Positions 1 to 5,268 of a stretch of DNA of 5,268 bases are shown piece after piece. A program made the position numbers and the translations under genes. The number at the start of each line of letters is the position of its first letter. Within the stretch, counting starts at the first letter, position 1. Location: assembly GCA_035316025.1 (NCBI GenBank), contig DATFXL010000027.1, positions 1-5,268 of the forward strand. Direction: 5' to 3'. The DNA comes from JALZAA01 sp035316025. Its GTDB lineage: Bacteria; Actinomycetota; Acidimicrobiia; IMCC26256; JACDBD01. The notes under the pieces are model-generated. The model saw nothing but the letters and a program-made list of their open reading frames with translations, was not told where the DNA came from and made no database searches.

Positions 1-680
1 ACGCAGAGCGTCTCCAGCCAGAGGAACGCGTGCCACGAGTCCGGCAGCAACTGCGAGGGGAACATCAACAGAATCGCGGCCGCGATGACGCCGCCGCTCG
101 TCCGGTAGACGATGTTGCGGTGCCGCTTCTCGGGTGTCATCGCACCGCTCGACCTCGGGAACAAGTACAACGCGAAGATCGCCAGGAGTGTGAACAGCAA
201 CCCGGCGGAGACCATGTGCACGATGCCGATGTTCTTCTCGGCGCGGGACGCGACCGACGCGTCACTGGTCGTGGGGAACACCGCGACGCACACCGCCGCG
301 ACACTGGCGAGCGTGCCCAGCTTGTTGTCGAGATTGAAGCCCGGCAGCGGCCTGTAGTTGTACGAAAGGAAGAACACCGCCAGCGCCCAGAGCACACCGA
401 CGAAGACGCTCCCCATGGGCGTGTGGTAATAGGCGCTGATCGAGCTCTCGAGCTCGTTGCCCGTCAGCGCCCAGTTGCCGAAGAAGAGCACGAACGGCAA
501 CAGGATCGCCATGACCCCGACGATTCGCTGGAGGTGCGTGTACGCCGCTGCCCGCGCGCTCTCGCCGGCGAGCTCCTGCGCCCTCGGGAGGTTGCCGGCG
601 GCGAACTCCTGGGCGCTCTTCTGCGCCAGTCGCGCCGCTTCGGGGCTCTGCTCGCTTCCCGGAATGGCGGCGTCGACCAT
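1..680 (-). CDS. Multi-pass membrane protein of unknown function, C-terminus cut by window edge
   Basis: An open frame runs from an ATG at 680 down to the left edge (226 residues, no stop). The ATG follows a run of seven G on the coding strand (685-691), a plausible ribosome binding site 4 nt upstream. The first ~48 residues are soluble, Ala/Glu-rich and probably helical. They are followed by hydrophobic segments at about 52-70, 89-107, 120-136, 151-174, 190-207 and a sixth starting near 213 that is cut. Polar residues in or beside the membrane segments (SAYYH at 82-86, D118, FPT at 135-137, H155, E223) recall a family of uncharacterised bacterial membrane proteins with the pattern SISAYYHT...FPT, which I cannot name with certainty. 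The gene lies 91 bp behind the XRE regulator on the same strand and could be co-transcribed with it. A TACCGT hexamer at 718-723 could be a -10 of its own. No enzymatic motif is visible. That it is a real gene is fairly sure; its role is unknown. Confidence 0.8.
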   Translation of the reverse strand, partial: MVDAAIPGSEQSPEAARLAQKSAQEFAAGNLPRAQELAGESARAAAYTHLQRIVGVMAILLPFVLFFGNWALTGNELESSISAYYHTPMGSVFVGVLWALAVFFLSYNYRPLPGFNLDNKLGTLASVAAVCVAVFPTTSDASVASRAEKNIGIVHMVSAGLLFTLLAIFALYLFPRSSGAMTPEKRHRNIVYRTSGGVIAAAILLMFPSQLLPDSWHAFLWLETLC

Positions 681-771
681 GCTGCCCCCCCGGGTCGGTC
701 GCCTCGTCTGGTCGGGGACGGTACCCGCCGCCCCGCGGACGCTCGCGGATGCCGCTCGTCCGGCAGCGCGA

Positions 772-1611
772 TCAGGTTCCGACGACGAGCGCGGGGGGGA
801 ACGTCTCCGTGCTCTCGTGGGGCGCTTGGTGGCGGCGTTGCCGGAGAATGCGCGCGGTCGCTTCGTCCCCCGGGAGGTAGGCCTCGAGGTGCAGCTCGGA
901 CAGGGTGACGTCGAGGGCGGTCGCGAAGAACGTCAGCGTCGAGATCAGATGCAGCACGCAATCGTCGCATCGCAGCCGCAACGGGACCGCGAACCCGACG
1001 TGATCGGGACCCGGCGAGGGCGGCGGCACGTACCGCTCGATCTCCGCGAGGAGTTCCTCGCGCCGCGGGTCGGGGCTTCGAAGTTGGTGCGCACGTACGT
1101 TCTCGATGATGTGCCGGCCCCAATCGGCGAGGTTCTCGACCCGCGGGCCCATGCCCTCCGGGTGCACCGCCAGTCGCAGCACGTTCACGGGCGGTTCGAG
1201 GAGCTCCGGCGCCGCGCCCGCGGTGAGCACATCGGTGGCTGCGTTGGCCGCTACGAGCCGCCCGCCGGGGCCCGCGACCACTGCGGGGTACGGCATGTGG
1301 CCGGTGAGGATCTGCTCAAGCGCGTCTCGGACCGGCTTCACCGCCTCGTCGTCGAACGGCGACTCGGCGAACACCGGGGCGTAACCGGCGGCGAGGAGGA
1401 GGGCGTTGCGTTCCCGCAGTGAGAGCTCCAGCGACTCGGCGAGACGCAGCACCATGGTGCGCCCCGGACGTGAGCGGCCCTGCTCGACATAGCTGACGTG
1501 GCGCTGGGTGGTGCCGGCGCGGATGGCGAGCTCGAGCTGACTGATGCGTCGCGCGTTCCGCCACCGGCGCAGCTCGCGTGCGAACTCCGGTTCCGTTCCG
1601 GTTGTCGTCAC
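772..1611 (-). CDS. XRE-family transcriptional regulator with MmyB-like ligand-binding domain
   Basis: This is a predicted cytoplasmic DNA-binding regulator of 279 residues. The N-terminal helix-turn-helix covers about residues 10-68: FARELRRWRNARRISQ leads in, and the recognition helix lies around TTQRHVSYVEQGRSRPG. A linker leads to a domain at about 95-258 that resembles the MmyB-like ligand-binding fold, with PYPAVVAGPGGRLVAAN near 107-123, then NVLRLAVHP, FAVPLRLR, and LHLISTLTFFAT near 220-231 before SELHLEAYLPGD. Family members act as ligand-responsive repressors or activators and are often divergent from an oxidoreductase, as here. I chose the GTG at 1611 because a TACGCT -10 box lies 6 nt upstream (leaderless start) and because 279 residues fits the family. 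An ATG at 1647 and longer starts up to 1737 stay open in frame but would add a non-conserved tail running through the operator region. The likely target is the palindrome at 1678-1695. The ligand is unknown. Confidence 0.92.
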   Translation of the reverse strand: MTTTGTEPEFARELRRWRNARRISQLELAIRAGTTQRHVSYVEQGRSRPGRTMVLRLAESLELSLRERNALLLAAGYAPVFAESPFDDEAVKPVRDALEQILTGHMPYPAVVAGPGGRLVAANAATDVLTAGAAPELLEPPVNVLRLAVHPEGMGPRVENLADWGRHIIENVRAHQLRSPDPRREELLAEIERYVPPPSPGPDHVGFAVPLRLRCDDCVLHLISTLTFFATALDVTLSELHLEAYLPGDEATARILRQRRHQAPHESTETFPPALVVGT

Positions 1612-1617
1612 GCCATG

Positions 1618-1623
1618 AGCGTA
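1618..1623 (-). promoter_or_regulatory. Predicted -10 box of the XRE regulator, leaderless transcript
   Basis: On the minus strand the hexamer TACGCT (TANNNT type) is followed by 6 nt (CATGGC) and then the GTG at 1611. This puts the expected transcription start on or beside the start codon. There is no Shine-Dalgarno sequence before this GTG, which fits leaderless translation, common in actinobacteria. The -35 region 17 bp upstream (TGGGAG, 1641-1646) is poor. Confidence 0.45.
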
Positions 1624-1660
1624 TGCAGCGAGGGCGCGCACTCCCATTCCCCGGCGGGTA

Positions 1661-1689
1661 TTGCCGGCGCGCGGGCATGTCCGTACGTT
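1661..1689 (+). promoter_or_regulatory. Predicted sigma-70-type promoter of the dehydrogenase gene
   Basis: TTGCCG at 1661-1666 (4 of 6 match to TTGACA) and TACGTT at 1684-1689 (TANNNT) are separated by exactly 17 bp. Seven bases after the -10 comes ATG at 1697, so the transcript is expected to begin at or next to the start codon, giving a leaderless mRNA. No Shine-Dalgarno sequence precedes that ATG. The operator palindrome is centred on the -10, so bound repressor would block RNA polymerase. Confidence 0.6.
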
Positions 1690-1716
1690 CGGACACATGC
1701 ACACGAAGGACATGCC
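1674..1716. repeat. 9-bp perfect inverted repeat flanking the dehydrogenase start
   Basis: GGCATGTCC (1674-1682) and GGACATGCC (1708-1716) are exact reverse complements separated by 25 bp. The left arm shares TGTCC with the left half of the 18-bp operator. The right arm adds a third GGACA half-site inside the start of the coding region. It may be an auxiliary half-site for the same regulator. It is unlikely to act as an RNA hairpin, because the left arm lies upstream of the predicted transcription start. Confidence 0.45.
1678..1695. promoter_or_regulatory. 18-bp palindromic operator, likely for the XRE regulator
   Basis: TGTCCGTACGTTCGGACA is a dyad in which 8 of 9 base pairs are symmetric; only the T at 1684 against the T at 1689 fails. 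It overlaps the -10 box of the dehydrogenase promoter and ends 1 nt before that gene's ATG. It is about 55 bp upstream of the regulator's own -10. A dimeric helix-turn-helix protein is the natural ligand, and the adjacent XRE gene is the best candidate. Binding itself is inferred. Confidence 0.65.
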
Positions 1717-2761
1717 GGTCGATGCACAGCGCGCCACCCGCGAAGGTCGGTCCCGGAGCTATCACGCCGGCCTCGGTGTCGGCATCGACGGTCTGACCGT
1801 TCGAGAGCACGAGCCCAGTCGGCCCGGCCCGGGCGAAGTGACGCTCGAGGTGCGGGCGAGGTCCCTCAGCTACCGAGATCTCATGATTCTCCGCGGGTGG
1901 TATCCGCTCCCGATCAAGCCCGACGTCGTGCCGATCTCCGACGGCGCCGGCGAAGTCGTCGAGGTCGGCGAGGGTGTGCGCCGCGTCACCGTGGGCGACC
2001 GAGTCAGCGCGGCGATCTTCCCCCGTTGGACCGACGGACGCTTCACCCCCGAAGTCACCCCGCAGCTCGGCGGGTCGCTCGACGGCATGCTGGCCGAGCG
2101 CGTGATCCTCGACGAGAACGCACTCGTCCCCTTCCCCGAGCACCTGTCGTTCGAGGAGGCCTCGTGTCTTCCTTGCGCTGGTGTCACAGCCTGGAACGCG
2201 CTGACCGGCGGCCGGGGGCTGCGCTCGGGAGAGACGGTGCTGACGCTCGGCTCCGGTGGCGTGTCCCTGTTCGCGCTGCAGTTCGCCAAGGCATTCGGCG
2301 CGCGAGTGATCGCGACGACCGGGAGTGACCACAAGGCGGAGCGGCTCCTCGCGCTCGGCGCCGACGGCGTGATCAACTACCGCGCCACGCCCGACTGGTC
2401 CCGGCGCGTACGAGAGCTCACCGGTGGACGCGGCGTCGACCACGTCATCGAGGTGGCGGGAACGCTCGAACAGTCGGCCAGGTCGGTCGCCCCCGAGGGC
2501 GAAATCGCGTTCGTCGGTCTGCTCGGGCGCGAGGCGGGGTTACCGCCGATCGACCCGGGGGCGATCTTGACCTCGGCACTCACGGTGCGAGCGATCGTGG
2601 TGGGCAGCCGCGCCCAGTTCGAGGCCATGAACCGGGCCATCGACGGCAACCAGTTGACCCCGGTGATCGATCGCGTATTCGCGTTCGACGACGCGACCGA
2701 CGCGTTCCGCTACTACGAGAACACCAAGCCCTTCGGGAAGGTGGTCATCACCCTCGGCTGA
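1697..2761 (+). CDS. Zinc-independent NAD(P)-dependent medium-chain alcohol dehydrogenase / quinone oxidoreductase family
   Basis: This is a cytoplasmic MDR-superfamily oxidoreductase of 354 residues, within the usual size range. The N-terminal catalytic (GroES-like) domain has IDGLTVREHEPSRPGPGEV near 30-48, SLSYRDLMILRGWYP near 56-70 and PISDGAGEVVEVGEG at 79-93. In zinc alcohol dehydrogenases the last stretch carries a GHE motif, absent here, so the catalytic zinc is probably missing. PRWTDGR, GGSLDGMLAE and LPCAGVTAWNAL follow. The Rossmann domain carries GSGGVS at 185-190, which binds the dinucleotide, then GARVIATTGSDHK and the ALGADGVINY strand. The C-terminal lid has VGSRAQFEAMNRAI at 302-315 and ends FGKVVITLG. 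It should transfer hydride between NAD(P)H and an alcohol, carbonyl or activated double bond; the substrate is not readable. I chose ATG 1697 from the leaderless promoter geometry. ATG 1712 is possible, but its GAAGGA would be only 1 nt away. TTG 1661 is the -35 hexamer. The gene is probably repressed by the divergent XRE protein. Confidence 0.93.
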   Translation: MHTKDMPVDAQRATREGRSRSYHAGLGVGIDGLTVREHEPSRPGPGEVTLEVRARSLSYRDLMILRGWYPLPIKPDVVPISDGAGEVVEVGEGVRRVTVGDRVSAAIFPRWTDGRFTPEVTPQLGGSLDGMLAERVILDENALVPFPEHLSFEEASCLPCAGVTAWNALTGGRGLRSGETVLTLGSGGVSLFALQFAKAFGARVIATTGSDHKAERLLALGADGVINYRATPDWSRRVRELTGGRGVDHVIEVAGTLEQSARSVAPEGEIAFVGLLGREAGLPPIDPGAILTSALTVRAIVVGSRAQFEAMNRAIDGNQLTPVIDRVFAFDDATDAFRYYENTKPFGKVVITLG

Positions 2762-2777
2762 CGGCGGGGCGCCGCCG
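2762..2777 (+). terminator. GC hairpin directly after the dehydrogenase stop, weak terminator candidate
   Basis: CGGCGG (2762-2767) pairs with CCGCCG (2772-2777) across a 4-nt GGCG loop, starting at the base after the TGA. There is no T-run after the stem, so it is not a classical intrinsic terminator. In GC-rich genomes such stems may still pause polymerase or protect the 3' end. Chance pairing in GC-rich sequence is a real alternative. Confidence 0.3.
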
Positions 2778-2803
2778 CTCGACCGCCTCCCGGCGTCCGA
2801 CCC

Positions 2804-2822
2804 GACGAGCCGGGACGAGCCG
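2804..2822. repeat. Short tandem direct repeat, period 10
   Basis: GACGAGCCG occurs at 2804-2812 and again at 2814-2822 in the gap before the amidohydrolase promoter. Function is unknown. It is short enough to be chance, though the 10-bp period would place both copies on one face of the helix. Confidence 0.3.
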
Positions 2823-2828
2823 CACCAG

Positions 2829-2857
2829 TTGCCATCCGGCGACCCGCGCCCCAAAAT
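2829..2857 (+). promoter_or_regulatory. Predicted promoter of the amidohydrolase-sulfotransferase operon
   Basis: TTGCCA at 2829-2834 matches TTGACA at 5 of 6 positions. It is followed after 17 bp by CAAAAT at 2852-2857 (4 of 6 to TATAAT, including the invariant A and final T), in a small AT-rich island within GC-rich DNA. The expected start near 2864-2866 leaves a leader of about 25 nt holding the ribosome binding site GGAGGG at 2881-2886. Confidence 0.5.
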
Positions 2858-2870
2858 AGAACGCGTTTCA
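2857..2870. promoter_or_regulatory. KstR-like TetR operator
   Basis: TAGAACGCGTTTCA fits TNNAACNNGTTNNA, the published consensus of KstR, the TetR-family repressor of cholesterol catabolism in mycobacteria and rhodococci, at all eight fixed positions. The core AACGCGTT is a perfect palindrome. The site begins at the last base of the predicted -10 and covers the expected transcription start, the usual place for repression. No kstR gene is in the window, so the regulator's identity is inferred. Another TetR protein with an AAC-NN-GTT half-site preference is possible. Confidence 0.5.
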
Positions 2871-2890
2871 CCCGACCGGGGGAGGGCGAC

Positions 2891-4630
2891 TTGCTCGATG
2901 TGCTGATCAAGGAGGGCACGCTCGTCGACGGCACCGGGGCGCCGGGGCGCCGGGCCGACGTCGGCGTGCGGGACGGGCGCATCGTCGCCGTCGCCCGGCC
3001 GGGCACGATCGACGAGCCGGCCGGCGAGTCCGTCGACGCCGAAGGCCTGGTCGTCGCCCCCGGGTTCGTCGATCCCCACACCCACTACGACGCGCAGCTG
3101 TTCTGGGACCCCGAGGCGTCGCCTTCGACGGTGCACGGCGTCACGACGATCGCCAACGGCAACTGCGGCTTCACGCTCGCCCCGCTCGCCGAGCAGGACG
3201 CCGACTACCTGCGGCGGATGATGGCCAGGGTCGAGGGCATGCCCCTGCCGGCGCTCGAGAACGGCGTGCCGTGGAACTGGTCCACGTTCCGGGACTATCT
3301 CGACCGGCTCGACGGCAACGTCGCCGTCAACACCATGTTCAATGTCGGGCATTGCGCGCTGCGCCGCAACGTGATGGGGGCGGACGCCGTTGGGAACGAG
3401 GCCACACCCGAGCAGGTCGACGAGATGGTGCAGTTGCTGCACGAGTCGATCGACGCCGGTGGGATCGGCTTCTCGACGACACTCGCGTTCACGCACTCCG
3501 ACGGGGACGGGCAACCCGTCGCGTCACGGTGGGCGTCGAAGGAGGAGGTGCTCGCGCTCTGCTCCGCCGTGCGCGACCACGAGGGCACCACGCTCGAGTA
3601 CGTGACCGACGGCTGCATGCGCGGCTTCCGCGACGACGAGGTCGAGCAGATGGCGGAGATGACGCTCGCCGCCCGTCGCCCCCTCAACTGGAACGTGCTC
3701 ACCGTCGACGCGAAGGAGCCCGAGCGCTATCGCGCCCAGTTGGCGGCGTGCGAGAACGCGGCGGCGCGGGGCGGCAAGGCGATCGCGCTCACGATGCCGA
3801 TCCTCGTCGAGATGAACATGAGCTTCCGCAACTACTGCGCCCTGTTCATGCTGCCGGGCTGGAACGAGGTCATGAACCTGCCCGTGCCGGAGCGGATAGA
3901 GAAGCTGCGCGACCCGGCGACCCGGCAGTGGATGAACGAGCGGGCCCGCTCCAAGGAGGCAGGCGTGTTCCGCCGTCTTGCATCGTGGGGTCGCTACCAG
4001 ATCGGCGACACCTACTCCGCCGCCAACGACGGGCTGAAGGGACGCGTCGTGTACGACCTGGCCCAGGAGCGGGGCCAGGACGCCTTCGACACGCTCGTCG
4101 ACGTCGTGCTCAACGACGACCTGCGGACCGTGCTGTGGCCGATTCCGCCCGACGACGACGAGGACTCCTGGAAGCTGCGGGCCGAGGCGTGGCGCAACCC
4201 GAACGTCCTCATCGGCGGCAGCGACGCCGGCGCCCACCTCGACCGAATGTGCGGCGCGCCGTACACGACGGTGTTCCTCGCCGACATGATCCGGGGACGC
4301 AAGCTCGTCCCGCTCGAGGAAGCGATCCACCTCATCACGCAGGCGCCCGCCGAGCTGTTCGGGCTACGCGACCGCGGCCTGGTGCGCGAGGGGTTCCACG
4401 CCGACCTCGTCGTGTTCGACCCGGCGACGGTCGGCGCCGACGAGGTGCGCCTCGTCGAGGATCTCCCCGGCGGCACGGCACGGCTGTTCGCCGGCTCGAC
4501 CGGCGTGCACCGGGTGCTCGTGAACGGCCGGCCGATCGTCGTCGACGGCGCCACCACCGGCGATCTCCCCGGTACCGTGCTCCGCTCCGGTCGCGACACT
4601 CGCACCGTTCCGGTCCCCGCGGGAGCCTGA
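2891..4630 (+). CDS. Amidohydrolase of the N-acyl-D-amino-acid deacylase (D-aminoacylase) family
   Basis: A predicted cytoplasmic metal-dependent amidohydrolase of 579 residues. It starts at TTG 2891, 4 nt after GGAGGG, where the family's N-terminal strand begins (LDVLIKEGTLVDGTGAPGRRADVGV). The small beta domain (1-55) is followed by the TIM barrel with PGFVDPHTHYD, whose H63 and H65 are the HxH metal motif. GNCGF supplies C92, matching the cysteine zinc ligand of D-aminoacylase, and IGGSDAGAH supplies D445, the catalytic aspartate. The barrel ends in QAPAELFGLRDRGLVREGFHADLVVFDP (484-511), and the beta domain closes with RVLVNGRPIVVDG. In the known enzyme two further His ligands lie in THxR and SHxK motifs; the corresponding stretches here (TLEYVTDG near 234-241 and LNWNVLTVDAK near 265-275) have no His. 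Hydrolysis of an amide or related bond is expected, but D-amino-acid substrates should not be assumed. It is the first gene of an operon with a sulfotransferase and is probably controlled by the KstR-like site. It has no signal peptide or membrane segment. Confidence 0.9.
   Translation: MLDVLIKEGTLVDGTGAPGRRADVGVRDGRIVAVARPGTIDEPAGESVDAEGLVVAPGFVDPHTHYDAQLFWDPEASPSTVHGVTTIANGNCGFTLAPLAEQDADYLRRMMARVEGMPLPALENGVPWNWSTFRDYLDRLDGNVAVNTMFNVGHCALRRNVMGADAVGNEATPEQVDEMVQLLHESIDAGGIGFSTTLAFTHSDGDGQPVASRWASKEEVLALCSAVRDHEGTTLEYVTDGCMRGFRDDEVEQMAEMTLAARRPLNWNVLTVDAKEPERYRAQLAACENAAARGGKAIALTMPILVEMNMSFRNYCALFMLPGWNEVMNLPVPERIEKLRDPATRQWMNERARSKEAGVFRRLASWGRYQIGDTYSAANDGLKGRVVYDLAQERGQDAFDTLVDVVLNDDLRTVLWPIPPDDDEDSWKLRAEAWRNPNVLIGGSDAGAHLDRMCGAPYTTVFLADMIRGRKLVPLEEAIHLITQAPAELFGLRDRGLVREGFHADLVVFDPATVGADEVRLVEDLPGGTARLFAGSTGVHRVLVNGRPIVVDGATTGDLPGTVLRSGRDTRTVPVPAGA
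4621..4625 (+). promoter_or_regulatory. Ribosome binding site of the sulfotransferase inside the amidohydrolase end
   Basis: GGGAG lies in the last codons of the amidohydrolase, with 8 nt to GTG 4634. It supports that GTG as the start and suggests translational coupling between the two genes. Confidence 0.55.
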
Positions 4631-4633
4631 TCC

Positions 4634-5268
4634 GTGACGGTCGGGGCACGGCCGGCGCCCGTCCGCATCGACGACCTCGCCGACCCGAAGTTCTCCCCCG
4701 AGACCAACGAGATCCTCGCCGCCATGGCGGCCATGGCCGACGGCGTCCGCCTCGAACCCGACGCGCTCATGGCGGACGCGACGGCCAGAACGGGGCTCGC
4801 CGAGTTCGGCGACGACAGGTTCTGCGCACCGCTCGACGCGCTCTGCAACGCCTTCCGCTCCGAGGCGCCGCTGAGCGGTCCCGGAGTAGTGAGCCAACAC
4901 GCCCTCTTCGTCCAGCTTCTCTCGAACCGGCTGCTCATCGAGGACCTGCTCCGTCGTCACCCAGAGATCCACGACGTGCGCATCGAGGCGCCGATCATCG
5001 TCTGCGGGCTGCCCCGCACCGGAACCACACACCTGCACAACCTCATGGCGGCCGACCCCGCGCTGCGGTCGCTCCCGTACTGGGAGAGTCTCGAGCCGGT
5101 GCTCCCCGACCGCGAGCGGCCGGCACCCGGCGCGCCCGATCCCCGCCGCGCCCGCACCGAGGCCGCCCTCGACTTCATCAACTCGGCGATGCCGTACTTC
5201 AAGCGCATGCACGAGATGACCGTCGACCACGTGCACGAGGAGATCCAGCTCCTGGCGATCGACTTCTC
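4634..5268 (+). CDS. PAPS-dependent sulfotransferase family protein, C-terminus cut by window edge
   Basis: An open frame runs from GTG 4634 to the right edge (211 residues, no stop). Related proteins are, from memory, near 380-400 residues, so roughly the first half is present. Helical N-terminal residues 1-115 include DLADPKFSPETNEILAAMA and LSNRLLIEDLLRRHPEI. They are followed by IIVCGLPRTGTTHLHNLMA (121-139), whose GLPRTGTT is the 5'-phosphosulfate-binding loop for PAPS. LPYWESLEPV and the C-terminal HVHEEIQLLAIDF are also typical of bacterial members. The family transfers sulfate from PAPS to hydroxyl groups of small molecules or lipids; the acceptor here is unknown. Mycobacteria carry relatives in their cholesterol gene region (Rv3529c as I recall), in keeping with the KstR-like operator upstream. 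The gene begins 3 nt after the amidohydrolase stop in the same frame. The 3'-phosphate-binding part of the PAPS site lies beyond the window, so activity cannot be judged. Confidence 0.88.
   Translation, partial: MTVGARPAPVRIDDLADPKFSPETNEILAAMAAMADGVRLEPDALMADATARTGLAEFGDDRFCAPLDALCNAFRSEAPLSGPGVVSQHALFVQLLSNRLLIEDLLRRHPEIHDVRIEAPIIVCGLPRTGTTHLHNLMAADPALRSLPYWESLEPVLPDRERPAPGAPDPRRARTEAALDFINSAMPYFKRMHEMTVDHVHEEIQLLAIDF

Noticed and set aside
733..748. CCGCG/CGCGG stem between the regulator and the membrane gene as a terminator
   Set aside because: It has a 5-bp stem with a 6-nt loop and no T-run, which is expected by chance at this GC content.
30..908. Long plus-strand frame of 292 codons over the membrane-protein and regulator genes
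   Set aside because: Its product is Arg/Gly/Glu-rich, low-complexity antisense translation without any recognisable domain, and it crosses two well-supported minus-strand genes.
457..1422. Plus-strand frame of 321 codons antisense to the XRE regulator
   Set aside because: It is an antisense shadow typical of high-GC DNA. The opposite strand encodes a clear helix-turn-helix plus ligand-binding domain.
1661..1696. TTG 1661 as the dehydrogenase start
   Set aside because: The TTG is the -35 hexamer of the predicted promoter, the added residues would be encoded by the operator, and the family does not need them.
1316..2443. Minus-strand frame of 375 codons across the regulator N-terminus and the dehydrogenase
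   Set aside because: It overlaps the dehydrogenase antisense and reads the regulator DNA out of frame; no domain is visible.
2540..3514. Minus-strand frame of 324 codons antisense to the dehydrogenase end and amidohydrolase start
   Set aside because: Its composition (many RR, GG and HH pairs and no motif) is that of an antisense shadow, and it runs through the promoter and operator region.
4723..4737. Repeated ATGGCGGCC/ATGGCC block in the sulfotransferase
   Set aside because: It is an Ala-Met codon repeat inside a helix-forming coding stretch; no sign of a regulatory repeat.

Overview
The window is GC-rich with strong G/C preference at codon third positions. Several features point to an actinomycete-type bacterium: an MmyB-type XRE regulator, two apparently leaderless start codons each placed 6-7 nt after a TANNNT -10 box, GTG/TTG starts, and a match to the KstR-type operator consensus. 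A mycobacterial-type or acidimicrobial-type steroid or lipid degrader would fit, but genus and species cannot be read from this stretch. No tRNA, rRNA, CRISPR array, insertion sequence or phage gene was seen.

Left part (1-1611, minus strand): a divergent-facing XRE regulator with a C-terminal MmyB-like ligand-binding domain (772-1611) is followed after 91 bp by a multi-pass membrane protein (680 down to 1). The membrane protein runs off the left edge, so its C-terminus is missing.

Centre (1612-2761): an 85-bp intergenic region separates the regulator from a divergently transcribed zinc-independent medium-chain dehydrogenase/reductase (1697-2761). This short region holds a complete promoter/operator. 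A TTGCCG -35 and a TACGTT -10 are spaced 17 bp apart, and an 18-bp near-palindrome (TGTCCG-TACGTT-CGGACA) is centred on the -10. The ATG lies where the transcript should begin. The simplest reading is that the XRE protein represses the dehydrogenase and is released by a ligand or substrate.

Right part (2762-5268): a 129-bp gap contains a GC hairpin, a promoter (TTGCCA-17-CAAAAT) and a 14-bp site fitting TNNAACNNGTTNNA, the consensus of the cholesterol-catabolism repressor KstR. It leads into a two-gene operon. The first gene is an amidohydrolase of the N-acyl-D-amino-acid deacylase family (2891-4630). It keeps the HxH, Cys and Asp of the active site but appears to lack the two middle histidine ligands. 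After only 3 nt comes a PAPS-type sulfotransferase (4634 onward), cut by the right edge. If the operator is real, the pair belongs to a steroid or lipid regulon. The substrates cannot be deduced from the sequence.
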